Shown here: one piece after another, positions 7,912-15,446 of the stretch
How positions within the stretch are numbered: position 1 is the first letter of the stretch
Layout of the letters: each line of letters begins with the position of its first letter
Source of the DNA: Syntrophaceae bacterium UBA7544
GTDB taxonomy: Bacteria; Desulfobacterota; Syntrophia; Syntrophales; Smithellaceae
DNA length: 18,206 nt
Assembly: GCA_002479215.1 (NCBI GenBank)
Contig: DLME01000295.1
Coordinates: 1 to 18,206, forward strand
Direction of reading: 5' to 3'
Notes under the pieces: generated by a model
Database searches by the model: none
Told to the model about the DNA's origin: nothing
The model's input: the letters and a program-made list of their open reading frames with translations, nothing else
Program-made: the position numbers and the translations under genes

Positions 7912-8331
7912 TTATTCCCCTTTAATATTATATTTATTTAATAATTCAAGAATTTGCGAAGGAATTCTGCGTACCTTCCCCTCTGAATTTGTACAGGCAT
8001 GAACGGTATAACCTTCCACGAGAAGATTTTTTCTGTCTTCGTCCCAGACATAGGAATTAAATTTCATGCTCGCTCTTTTTATATAATCTATTTTAGTCTC
8101 AATTGTAAGAACATTGTCGTATTTTGCCGGCAAAAGATAGTGGCAGCTAACTTTAGTCAAGGGAAGATTAAAGCCCAGATGTTCCATTTCTTTATAGGCA
8201 ATTCCCAATTGCCGCATCAATTCATTACGGCCGACTTCGAACCACTTGATATAATTGGTATGATATACTATGCCCATAGCGTCTGTATCGGCGTATATCA
8301 CTCTAATTTTTGTTAAGTTGTTGACTGACAA
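7912..8331 (-). CDS. Acyl-CoA thioesterase, YbgC/4-hydroxybenzoyl-CoA thioesterase family
   Basis: Hot-dog-fold thioesterase that hydrolyses acyl- or aryl-CoA thioesters. The signature YADTDAMGIVYHTNYIKWFE (about 13-32) contains the catalytic Asp (D17) and the conserved GxVYHxxY; EVGRNELMRQLG follows. Length 139 is typical. The start is TTG at 8331: GGAG (8337-8340) lies five bases upstream, and no ATG alternative precedes the conserved motif. The first 29 bases overlap the end of the apgM-like gene, so translation is likely coupled. E. coli YbgC works with the Tol-Pal cluster, but no tol or pal genes are here. With iorAB downstream, hydrolysis of aryl-acetyl-CoA is conceivable but is inference. 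Confidence 0.9.
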   Translation of the reverse strand: MSVNNLTKIRVIYADTDAMGIVYHTNYIKWFEVGRNELMRQLGIAYKEMEHLGFNLPLTKVSCHYLLPAKYDNVLTIETKIDYIKRASMKFNSYVWDEDRKNLLVEGYTVHACTNSEGKVRRIPSQILELLNKYNIKGE

Positions 8332-9544
8332 ATGTTCTCCAATTCTTGATGAAATATTCCATTAATAAATAGCCGGGAGAAATTAAAATGGAGCTCTCTT
8401 TAGCGGCTATTTCATTGAAGGGCAAGCCGGAAACTTTGTTTTCAGATTTCTCGGAAGATAGAACCGCAAAAGGACTGGGATCGCTAACATGGGTTTTCAA
8501 ATCCAGCGGTGTCGGATGATCGCTCATAACAAGTACACGATAATCACCGAAAGCTCCGATATTGTTTAAAATAGGCCCGACAATTTTTTCATCAAAAAAT
8601 TCAATTGCCTGAATTTTACCCGCGGCGTTACCCTCATGTCCCATTTCATCGGGAGCCTCCAGATGGACAAAGATGAAATCCATGAATTTCAACGCATCTA
8701 GAGCCATTTTGGCTTTGCCTTCATAATTTGTGTCAATATAACCGGTTGCCCCTTCCACGGGAATAACTTTTAATCCGGAGATAACACCAATTCCTTTGAG
8801 CAAATCAACGGCGGAAATCATACCTCCCTGCAGATTATATTTCTGTGAGAGAGAAGCAAGGTGAGGCTTTCTCCCCTGCCCCCAAAGCCAAATGGAATTA
8901 GCCTGTTTCTTGCCTGCTTGCTGTCTTTGGGCGTTAATCGGATGGCATGCTAGAATTTCTCCCGCCCTCTGCATAAGCGAACTTACTTCTTCGGCAAAAT
9001 CACCACGTGGAAGATAAGATGCAATTTTTTTTCCTGTTATGTCATGGGGTGCAGTAGTTTCCGGCGAGGAAGAAGCGTTACGGCAAACACATAAATGACG
9101 GTAACTCACGCCCGGGTAAAATTGAAATTGATCCGATCCTATTTGTTTATTGATATCCAGGATAATTTCTCTGGCCTCTGGAGTGGAAATATGGCCGGCA
9201 GTGAAATCATCCATAAAGGCATTGACGGAATCCTTTTCACCGATGGTTACAAGATTGCAACGATAAGCTATATCATTTGGTCCAAGATTTATTCCCATGC
9301 TGGCAGCTTCCAGCGGTCCCCGGCCGGTATAAGCATGCACGGGGTCATACCCCAGAACGCTCAAGGTGGCAACATCGCTGCCGGGGTTTAAACCGGCAGG
9401 AATTGTATCCACCAGGCCCAGAGTGCCTTCCTCGGCAATCTGGTCCAGATACGGTGTAAAGGCGCACTGAAGAGGCGTTTTCCCTCCGAGCAGATTTGTC
9501 GGATAGTCGGCCATTCCATCGCCGAGCAACACTACATATTTCAT
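8303..9544 (-). CDS. ApgM-type cofactor-independent phosphoglycerate mutase homologue / proposed homoserine kinase
   Basis: Member of the alkaline phosphatase superfamily, archaeal phosphoglycerate mutase branch (COG3635). Seen: the metal motif GDGMADYP (8-15), the likely nucleophile Ser56 in NPGSDVATLS, GRGPLEAASMGI, the binding motif VHLEAPDEMGHEGN, and the metal ligands of VMSDHPTP and THVSDPSPF. Length 413 is usual. A subgroup of this family in deltaproteobacteria and other bacteria is annotated as a proposed homoserine kinase because it sits beside homoserine dehydrogenase or threonine synthase in genomes lacking ThrB. The gene here lies 34 bases after hom, which supports that role, while phosphoglycerate mutase activity remains the alternative. 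Its Shine-Dalgarno is weak. It overlaps the next gene by 29 bases. Confidence 0.88.
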   Translation of the reverse strand: MKYVVLLGDGMADYPTNLLGGKTPLQCAFTPYLDQIAEEGTLGLVDTIPAGLNPGSDVATLSVLGYDPVHAYTGRGPLEAASMGINLGPNDIAYRCNLVTIGEKDSVNAFMDDFTAGHISTPEAREIILDINKQIGSDQFQFYPGVSYRHLCVCRNASSSPETTAPHDITGKKIASYLPRGDFAEEVSSLMQRAGEILACHPINAQRQQAGKKQANSIWLWGQGRKPHLASLSQKYNLQGGMISAVDLLKGIGVISGLKVIPVEGATGYIDTNYEGKAKMALDALKFMDFIFVHLEAPDEMGHEGNAAGKIQAIEFFDEKIVGPILNNIGAFGDYRVLVMSDHPTPLDLKTHVSDPSPFAVLSSEKSENKVSGLPFNEIAAKESSILISPGYLLMEYFIKNWRTFVSQQLNKN

Positions 9545-9578
9545 ATGAATGTTTCTGGAATCTTCGTTGTGAAAAATT

Positions 9579-10889
9579 TTAATTTAGCTCGTCCTCAATT
9601 CTAATCAAAATTGTTTTGTCCAGCACGATATCAAGTTTGTCTATTTTTTTCAGAGCTTCGCGCACATTTTTTTCTTTGGCTTTATAAGTTGTCATGACTA
9701 CGGGCACGGCGCTGTTTTCTATTCTTGCTTTTTGAATAACGGTGGCAATGCTGATATTATTTTCGCCCAGTATGCCGGATATTTTAGAGAGAACACCAGG
9801 CCGGTCAACAGCGGAGAAGCGAAAATAATACTTTGTTTCGATTTCATCCATGGGTTTGAGTTTTATATCTCCCATGGCTGCTTCGTTGATTGATCTAAGC
9901 GGCGTCCTTCCGGAGATGCCTTTTAAAATATTGCGGGCGATGTCGATAATGTCACTTAAAACGGCGCTGGCCGTGGGCATCATTCCCGAACCCTGTCCGA
10001 AAAGAAAAACCGGACCGGAAGCATCACCCACGATGTGAAAGGCATTGTAATTTTGATTGACATTGGCCAGAAGATGAGCAGAAGGAATCATCGTCGGATG
10101 AATTCTCGCTTCCACAACGTAATTCTTCATGATGGCAATGGCCAAAAGTTTTATTCGGTAGCCTAATTCTTTGGCGAAGGCAATATCTTCACTGCCTATT
10201 TTGGTTATACCTTCACAATAAATTTCCTTTAAATTGATTTTTTCCCCGTAGGCCAGCGATAACGTTATGGCCAGTTTATGAGCTGTATCGATTCCCTCGA
10301 CATCGAAAGTAGGATCCGCTTCGGCAAAACCCAGAGCTTGCGCCTCCTTCAAAACAACGTCGAACTTCTTATCTTCATCGGTCATCTTGGTCAAAATGAA
10401 ATTGGAAGTGCCGTTCATGATGCCCAAAATGGAATTGATTTTATTGGCTACAAGACTCTCTTTCAGGGTTTTGATAATCGGAATAGTGCCGCCGACACTG
10501 GCTTCAAAGCCGATGTCTATGCCTTTTTGTTCGGCAGCCAGGAATATTTCATTGCCGTGAGTGGCCAGAAGAGCCTTATTGGCAGTGACAATATGTTTGC
10601 CTTGAGAGATAGCCTCTAAAAGAAGAGTTCGCGCCGGTTCATAGCCACCCATAAGTTCGATGATGATGGAAATGTCTTTATCGTTGATTATTTCCTTAGC
10701 GTCGGTAGTCAACTGATTTTTATTAAGTTTAACCGCTCGCGGTGTGGTAATATCGATATCGGCGATTTTCTTTAAAACCAGCTTCGCGCCAAGCTTTCTG
10801 GTAATCAACTCCTCGTTTTGCTGTAGTAGCTTGACAACGCCTGTTCCAATATTCCCTAACCCGATTAAACCGATATTAATATTTTTCAT
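9579..10889 (-). CDS. hom: Homoserine dehydrogenase with C-terminal ACT domain
   Basis: Reduces aspartate semialdehyde to homoserine with NAD(P)H, the branch point to threonine and methionine. The Rossmann motif GLGNIG is at 10-15. ANKALLATHG, SVGGTIPIIKTLKESL and the substrate-site segment GFAEADPTFDVEGIDTAHKLAI follow. The C-terminal ACT domain (from about 354, YYFRFSAVDRPGVLSKISGIL) implies allosteric feedback, usually by threonine. Length 436 fits the monofunctional enzyme; there is no fused aspartokinase. ATG at 10889 has AGGT seven bases upstream. It is probably the first gene of the leftward operon, with a recognisable promoter and a hairpin in the leader. Confidence 0.96.
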   Translation of the reverse strand: MKNINIGLIGLGNIGTGVVKLLQQNEELITRKLGAKLVLKKIADIDITTPRAVKLNKNQLTTDAKEIINDKDISIIIELMGGYEPARTLLLEAISQGKHIVTANKALLATHGNEIFLAAEQKGIDIGFEASVGGTIPIIKTLKESLVANKINSILGIMNGTSNFILTKMTDEDKKFDVVLKEAQALGFAEADPTFDVEGIDTAHKLAITLSLAYGEKINLKEIYCEGITKIGSEDIAFAKELGYRIKLLAIAIMKNYVVEARIHPTMIPSAHLLANVNQNYNAFHIVGDASGPVFLFGQGSGMMPTASAVLSDIIDIARNILKGISGRTPLRSINEAAMGDIKLKPMDEIETKYYFRFSAVDRPGVLSKISGILGENNISIATVIQKARIENSAVPVVMTTYKAKEKNVREALKKIDKLDIVLDKTILIRIEDELN

Positions 10890-10923
10890 CGCATGTACCT
10901 AAATTAGCCTAAATTTTTATGTT

Positions 10924-10941
10924 TTGTCCGTTTTAGGACAA
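10924..10941 (-). promoter_or_regulatory. Hairpin in the hom leader
   Basis: TTGTCC (10924-10929) and GGACAA (10936-10941) form a 6-bp inverted repeat with a 6-base loop, between the predicted promoter and the hom start. It could be an operator or a leader hairpin. There is no T-run on the - strand and no obvious leader peptide, so classical attenuation is not supported. Closer to the gene, ATTTAGG is repeated in tandem with a 10-base period. Confidence 0.35.
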
Positions 10942-10958
10942 CAATTTCGAATGCATTT

Positions 10959-10986
10959 CCTATAACAAATACAGCCATTTTGTCAA
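10959..10986 (-). promoter_or_regulatory. Sigma-70-type promoter of the hom operon
   Basis: On the - strand a perfect -35 TTGACA (10981-10986) is followed after 16 bases by TATAGG (10959-10964), four of six matches to the -10 consensus. Transcription would start about 60 bases before the hom ATG. The bases between here and the YetF-domain gene (10987-11065) hold nothing else recognisable. Confidence 0.5.
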
Positions 10987-11065
10987 ACAGATATAAATCA
11001 ATGAGACAAGGTTTTTTGCATGTAAACTTAGGAAATGGATGAAACGAAAATCAGCGGATTACGCC

Positions 11066-11341
11066 CTATTGTTGTTTAGAGATAATTTTATGAGCTTTCC
11101 GGCGCCGAGTCGTTTTCTTACGGAGATCAGTAGAGCGTACACTTATATTCCCATCAACTTCCAGCACCGCCAGATCTACCTCTGACAGTGAGGCAACACT
11201 GTGCTCCCGTATCACTTCCATCAATTCATCTTCCGTTATCCCGGCGTTCTTCAGATTTGAAGACAATATTTTCCCATTGAACACCAGCATGATGGCTTCA
11301 CCCTGGATTGCCTTTCCGAGCTTAGGAAAGCGGATTTGCAT
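11066..11341 (-). CDS. YetF/DUF421 C-terminal domain protein, N-terminally truncated
   Basis: The 91 residues align with the C-terminal cytoplasmic domain of YetF/DUF421 membrane proteins: KLGKAIQGEAIMLVFNGKIL, then ITEDELMEVIREHS, then LSEVDLAVLEVDGNISV. Normal YetF proteins are about 160-230 residues and start with three transmembrane helices; none are present. The ATG at 11341 has no Shine-Dalgarno. An ATG at 11381 has AAGGA five bases upstream and codes for 12 residues that lead into an A7 run (11341-11347 on the complement); losing one A there would join it to this frame and give about 104 residues. So the frame is either shifted at the homopolymer or read by slippage. The basic tail KKTTRRRKAHK is unusual. 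Function unknown; possibly a remnant. Confidence 0.7.
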   Translation of the reverse strand: MQIRFPKLGKAIQGEAIMLVFNGKILSSNLKNAGITEDELMEVIREHSVASLSEVDLAVLEVDGNISVRSTDLRKKTTRRRKAHKIISKQQ

Positions 11342-11381
11342 TTTTTTGATAATTTTGAAAAATGTCTATTATAAAATTCAT
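11322..11381 (-). other. Probable true 5' end of the YetF-domain gene, out of frame
   Basis: A short frame, MNFIIDIFQNYQKNANPLS, starts at an ATG with a well-placed AAGGA (11387-11391). It runs into the run of seven A residues and stops 60 bases after its start. One base fewer in the run would fuse it to the domain of the 11066-11341 frame, and IFQNYQK resembles the end of the last membrane helix plus linker in YetF proteins. The alternative is chance similarity. Confidence 0.4.
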
Positions 11382-11484
11382 TTTTATCCTTATAAATCAA
11401 AGCACTTAAATCAATAAAAACTACTTCAATTGGGTATAAATTTCATTATGCAATGGTGTGGGAATGGCCAGCTATTTGTCCGAT

Positions 11485-11514
11485 TTTATAATATATACTT
11501 AGTAAAAATGTCAA
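11485..11514 (-). promoter_or_regulatory. Strong consensus-like promoter upstream of the YetF-domain gene
   Basis: On the - strand TTGACA (11509-11514, 6/6) and TATAAA (11485-11490, 5/6) are separated by 18 bases. The predicted start lies about 95 bases before the ATG at 11381. The roughly 250-base gap from here to the recG stop (11638) contains no other gene, tRNA or clear terminator that I can see. Confidence 0.5.
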
Positions 11515-11638
11515 TCTCCGTATCTCTGCCGCGTTCTCTATCTACCTGCATCGAAGTCTTGGTATCGTAGGCAAAATGGCTGATTCTCATCTCTTCAGTC
11601 TTTAGTCTCTTGCGTCCTGTAGGGTATCAGTCTTTTTC

Positions 11639-14098
11639 TTATCCAGTCCTGGCTAAATCCAGTTTCTCCTGCCACTTCCAAAGCAATGTTTCTTTCAAGA
11701 TTAAGTGTTCCGGTTTTTCTAAAAACGGGTCGCTGGCGGCCAATTTAAAAGCGTCTTCTTTAGCATCGTTTAAAATGCGGGCATCACGGATGATACTCGC
11801 AATCCGAAAATCAGGCAGACCGGATTGGCGTGTGCCCAGAAAATCACCGGGGCCGCGAATGGCCAAATCTTCTTCGGCAATGGCAAAACCATCGGTAGTT
11901 TTTTCCATCACCTTTAACCTCTTGCGGGCATCTTGCGAAGAAGCGTAATTGGCGAGCAAAACGCAGGTGGACGCGATTTCCCTTCTTCCGACACGGCCGC
12001 GCAATTGGTGCAACTGCGAAAGGCCGAATCGTTCCGCGTGTTCTATAACCATTAGCGATGCTCCCGGCACATCAATTCCCACTTCGATTACAGTTGTGGA
12101 CACAAGGACATTGATTATATTGGCCAGAAATTCTTTCATTACGGCATCTTTTTCTTTTTCCTTCATCTTGCCGTGAATGAGGCCGACTTTGTATTCAGGA
12201 AAAATATCGCGCTGTAAATGTTCCGCCATATTGGTCGCGTCTTTCAAATCCAGATTTTCCGATTGTTCCACTAACGGGTAAACGATAAAAGCCTGATGGC
12301 CTTTGGCTAGCTCTTCGCTGATTAATTGATAAACATTGTTTCTTTTATTTTCACCCATTAAAATAGTGCGCACCGGCTTTTTTCCTGCGGGCATCTCATC
12401 GATTACGGAAACATCCAAATCGCCGTAAACCGTCATTGCCAATGTCCGCGGAATGGGTGTCGCCGTCATGACTAACACATCCGCGTTAATTCCCTTGCCG
12501 CGTAAAGTTGCTCTTTGCATGACGCCGAACCGGTGCTGTTCATCGATAACAACCAGACCCAGCCTATGAAAATCAACACTTTCCGAAATCAATGCGTGTG
12601 TACCGATAACTATATTCGCCTCTCCGCTGATTATTTTATCCAATGCTTCTTTTCTTTGAGCGGTATTGAGGCCGCCGATAAGCATAACCGTTTTTAGCTC
12701 CAACGCGGTTGCCCAATTCTGAATATTCTGATAATGCTGTTGAGCTAATATTTCAGTCGGCGCCATTATTGCCGCCTGATATGAATTTTCGCAAGCTGTA
12801 ACCATTGCTGCCATGGAAACGATTGTTTTCCCGCTGCCGACATCACCCTGCAATAACCTGTTCATTGCGGTTTCTTTAGCCAGATCGGCTTGTATTTCGT
12901 TGATCACTCTTTTTTGCGCCATCGTCAAATCGAAAGGCAGAAGCGCAAAAAATTTATTTAAAAGAGTTCCCTCAATATTGAATTTAATACCGGCATCTAA
13001 AATCCGCCCCGTTTTTTTTATAGCCATCCCTAATTGAAAAAAGAAAAATTCATCATAAATCAGTCTGCGGTGAGAAGGCGAACGATTGGAATTATATTCC
13101 TCCAAATCTTTATTGTTCTCCGGAAAATGGACAGACCTTAACGACTCCTGAATATTGGGCAGATCGCGCTTTTGACAAATATCCGCCGGTATGGGTGAAA
13201 TAACATAGCGGGCGTAATTTTCCAGCGCCTGATACATAATTTTGCGCAGATATTTTTGACGCAGGCCTTCCGTTTCCGAATAAATAGGCACTATTCTTTT
13301 AAAATTTAAAAGATTTTCCGCTTCATCTTCTTCCAATATTTCGTATTCAGGATGAATCATCGCTTTTCCCGCGTAATTCGGCCTTGCTTCTCCTGTAAAA
13401 ATTACTCTGGTCCCTTTCTTAAAAACACCCAAGAGATAAGACATCTGTCCTTTAAACCACTTCGCCGTTAAATTGGCGGTACTATCGCTGATTGTAACCT
13501 CTAAAATATGCTTCTTCCCGTAGTATTTGTATTGAGCGCCAACAACGCTACCCGCTACAGTCTGAATTTTACCGGTTTCCAGATGATTGATTTTTTTTAT
13601 TTCCCGCCTATCCTCATAAGTCCTGGGTAAAAAATACAATAAATCTTCGACTGTATTGATTTTTTTAGCTAAAAGACGTTGAGCCATTTTCGGCCCAACG
13701 CCCTTTAAATATTGAACCGGCAGGGTCAGCTTGGACAGAGCTTCTCTTAAATCAGATACTCTTTGTATTGTCTGTGGGTCGTCAGTGTAAACTGAAGTTG
13801 TTGCTGGCAAAGAATCAATTGCTTTTTTCAGTTTTTCCCAGATAACTTGCGCTTTTTCTATCTTGGTCTTTTTTAATTCCAGCTTTTGCCAATCATAATC
13901 GGAAAATATCTGCGACAATTCCTCAATCAAGCTTAAGACATCGTTATTGCCAGCCAGCAGTGAACCCTTAAGCGCCGCCAGCAAATTCAAAAGAGATTTG
14001 CCTAAATCTTTTATATGAGATAAATTTTTATAATTATCTTTGGAAGCAAAATTCAAAGGTTGTTCAATTTTTTGCAGAATCTTTTTTAGTGCATTCAT
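11639..14098 (-). CDS. recG: ATP-dependent DNA helicase RecG
   Basis: Superfamily 2 helicase that remodels stalled replication forks and Holliday junctions. An N-terminal extension (about 1-125) precedes the conserved LPVQYLKGVGPKMAQRLL. The wedge domain with its OB fold is at about 165-260. The helicase core has Walker A GDVGSGKT (418-425), the DEQH box (519-522), TATPIPRT (545-552), STTVIEVGIDVP and the arginine-finger motif QLRGRVGR (698-705). The C-terminal RGPGDFLGTRQSG is typical. At 819 residues it is longer than E. coli RecG (693), because of the helical N-terminal extension also known from Thermotoga and other lineages. ATG at 14098 has GGAG six bases upstream. It is transcribed divergently from purM. 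Confidence 0.97.
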   Translation of the reverse strand: MNALKKILQKIEQPLNFASKDNYKNLSHIKDLGKSLLNLLAALKGSLLAGNNDVLSLIEELSQIFSDYDWQKLELKKTKIEKAQVIWEKLKKAIDSLPATTSVYTDDPQTIQRVSDLREALSKLTLPVQYLKGVGPKMAQRLLAKKINTVEDLLYFLPRTYEDRREIKKINHLETGKIQTVAGSVVGAQYKYYGKKHILEVTISDSTANLTAKWFKGQMSYLLGVFKKGTRVIFTGEARPNYAGKAMIHPEYEILEEDEAENLLNFKRIVPIYSETEGLRQKYLRKIMYQALENYARYVISPIPADICQKRDLPNIQESLRSVHFPENNKDLEEYNSNRSPSHRRLIYDEFFFFQLGMAIKKTGRILDAGIKFNIEGTLLNKFFALLPFDLTMAQKRVINEIQADLAKETAMNRLLQGDVGSGKTIVSMAAMVTACENSYQAAIMAPTEILAQQHYQNIQNWATALELKTVMLIGGLNTAQRKEALDKIISGEANIVIGTHALISESVDFHRLGLVVIDEQHRFGVMQRATLRGKGINADVLVMTATPIPRTLAMTVYGDLDVSVIDEMPAGKKPVRTILMGENKRNNVYQLISEELAKGHQAFIVYPLVEQSENLDLKDATNMAEHLQRDIFPEYKVGLIHGKMKEKEKDAVMKEFLANIINVLVSTTVIEVGIDVPGASLMVIEHAERFGLSQLHQLRGRVGRREIASTCVLLANYASSQDARKRLKVMEKTTDGFAIAEEDLAIRGPGDFLGTRQSGLPDFRIASIIRDARILNDAKEDAFKLAASDPFLEKPEHLILKETLLWKWQEKLDLARTG

Positions 14099-14194
14099 TT
14101 AAGTCTCCGCAGGGGGAAGTTAGCAAACCTAAATTATTTCCAATAAATTGATGCTTTTTTGTTAACAAATATCATTTATTTGCGCAAGGAATGA

Positions 14195-14223
14195 TTGACT
14201 TAGTAGATGATTTACGTTACATG
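14195..14223 (+). promoter_or_regulatory. Possible purM promoter in the recG-purM divergent region
   Basis: TTGACT (14195-14200) is followed after 17 bases by TACATG (14218-14223), a weak -10. The 171-base divergent spacer (14099-14269) must hold promoters for both directions, but no stronger pair is seen and I find no PurR-like palindrome. AGGAG (14262-14266) sits only three bases before the purM ATG. Confidence 0.3.
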
Positions 14224-14269
14224 AGCGGGCACTATATTTTTACATAGAAAATCAAACTTATAGGAGATT

Positions 14270-15319
14270 ATGCCAACTAAAACTACATACAAGTCAGCAG
14301 GAGTAGATATCGATACCGCCAACGAATTTGTCGACCGCATTAAACCATTGATCAAGACAACGACGCGCAAAGAAGTTCTTTCTGGTATCGGCGGTTTCGG
14401 CGGGCTTTTCCATCTGGATTCGGCAAAACTGAAAAATCCGATACTGGTTTCTTCCACCGACGGTGTGGGCACCAAACTCAAAATAGCCCAATTAGTGGAT
14501 AAGCATGATACGATCGGGATTGATCTTGTAGCGATGTCGGTCAATGATGTTGTTGTTCAGGGCGCCGAACCTTTGTTCTTCCTCGATTATTTCTCCACGG
14601 GCAAAATCGATTTGGAAAAAAGCGTGCAAATCGTCGATGGTATTGTTCAGGGCTGTATTCAGGCCGGCTGTACTCTTCTCGGCGGAGAAACCGCTGAAAT
14701 GCCCGGTTTTTATAAGAAAGGTGAATATGATCTTGCCGGATTTTGTGTCGGTGCAGTGGAATCCGATAAATTAATTGACGGCTCTACTATCAGTATTAAC
14801 GACCGGGTGATCGGGCTTACTTCCAGTGGCCTGCACAGTAACGGATTTTCTTTGGCCCGGAAAGTTCTACTGGAAAAAGGCAAATTGAGTGTTAAGGACA
14901 AAGTTCCCGGCCTGAACAAAACAATAGGTCTGGAACTTTTAGAGCCGACACGAATTTATGTTAAATCTCTTCTTAATCTTTTTAAAAGCTTCAATATTAA
15001 GGGTATTGTCCACATCACCGGAGGTGGATTTTACGATAATATTCCGCGAATAATTCCTAATTCCTGCCGGTGCGTGATTAACAAAAAAAGTTGGGAGGTG
15101 CCGCCCATTTTTGATGTTATCCGAGAAATAGGTAATATCGAAGAAAGAGAAATGTTTCGTGTATTTAATATGGGCATAGGTATGATGATCATTGTTGCGG
15201 AAAAGGAATGCCAGGGAGTTCTGGAGCAGTTGAAAATGCCGGCAATGGGCGAAAAAGCCTACTTAATTGGTGTCATAGAAAAAAGAGAAGATAGTCAGGA
15301 TCAAGTTTGTCTTACTTAG
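14270..15319 (+). CDS. purM: Phosphoribosylformylglycinamidine cyclo-ligase (AIR synthetase)
   Basis: Fifth step of purine synthesis: ATP-dependent closure of FGAM to AIR. The frame has the family pattern throughout. AGVDIDTANEFVDRIK opens it, then GGFGGLFHLD, the ATP/metal-binding STDGVGTKLKIAQ, GIDLVAMSVNDVVVQGAEPLFFLDY, GGETAEMPGFY, LTSSGLHSNGFSLARK and HITGGGFYDNIPR. Length 349 is standard. It is the first gene of a rightward group, divergent from recG, with purN downstream. The 127-base spacer to purN is rich in inverted repeats. Confidence 0.97.
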   Translation: MPTKTTYKSAGVDIDTANEFVDRIKPLIKTTTRKEVLSGIGGFGGLFHLDSAKLKNPILVSSTDGVGTKLKIAQLVDKHDTIGIDLVAMSVNDVVVQGAEPLFFLDYFSTGKIDLEKSVQIVDGIVQGCIQAGCTLLGGETAEMPGFYKKGEYDLAGFCVGAVESDKLIDGSTISINDRVIGLTSSGLHSNGFSLARKVLLEKGKLSVKDKVPGLNKTIGLELLEPTRIYVKSLLNLFKSFNIKGIVHITGGGFYDNIPRIIPNSCRCVINKKSWEVPPIFDVIREIGNIEEREMFRVFNMGIGMMIIVAEKECQGVLEQLKMPAMGEKAYLIGVIEKREDSQDQVCLT

Positions 15320-15326
15320 TGAAACT

Positions 15327-15358
15327 CCAATTCCGAAAGCGAAGCATATCGGAATTGG
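15327..15358 (+). repeat. 10-bp perfect hairpin after purM
   Basis: CCAATTCCGA (15327-15336) pairs perfectly with TCGGAATTGG (15349-15358) around a 12-base loop. It lies eight bases after the purM stop. The bases that follow (TAAGTTG) are not a T-run, so it is not a standard rho-independent terminator; it could stabilise the purM mRNA end or be one arm of an intergenic repeat. Confidence 0.55.
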
Positions 15359-15368
15359 TAAGTTGAAC

Positions 15369-15422
15369 AATCCCGCAAAGCGGAGGGTATAATACCTTTA
15401 GCTTGCTTTGGGATTTATACCC
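15369..15422 (+). repeat. Interleaved inverted repeats between purM and purN
   Basis: Stem A: AATCCC plus AAAGC (15369-15381, two-base bulge) pairs with GCTTTGGGATT (15405-15415). Stem B: GGGTATAA (15385-15392) pairs with TTATACCC (15415-15422). The four arms alternate A-B-A-B, so the two stems can only coexist as a pseudoknot, or compete; they share base 15415. A small local hairpin GGTATAATACC also overlaps B. The purN ribosome binding site, AGGA (15435-15438), lies 13 bases after the structure. Confidence 0.5.
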
Positions 15423-15446
15423 GTGACGAAGATTAGGAACTAATTT

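Noticed and set aside
14212..14544. 110-codon - strand frame overlapping the purM start
   Set aside because: Overlaps unambiguous purM coding sequence and its translation is a low-complexity shadow without family features.
15327..15358. Hairpin after purM as a rho-independent terminator
   Set aside because: The stem is good, but no T-run follows on either strand.
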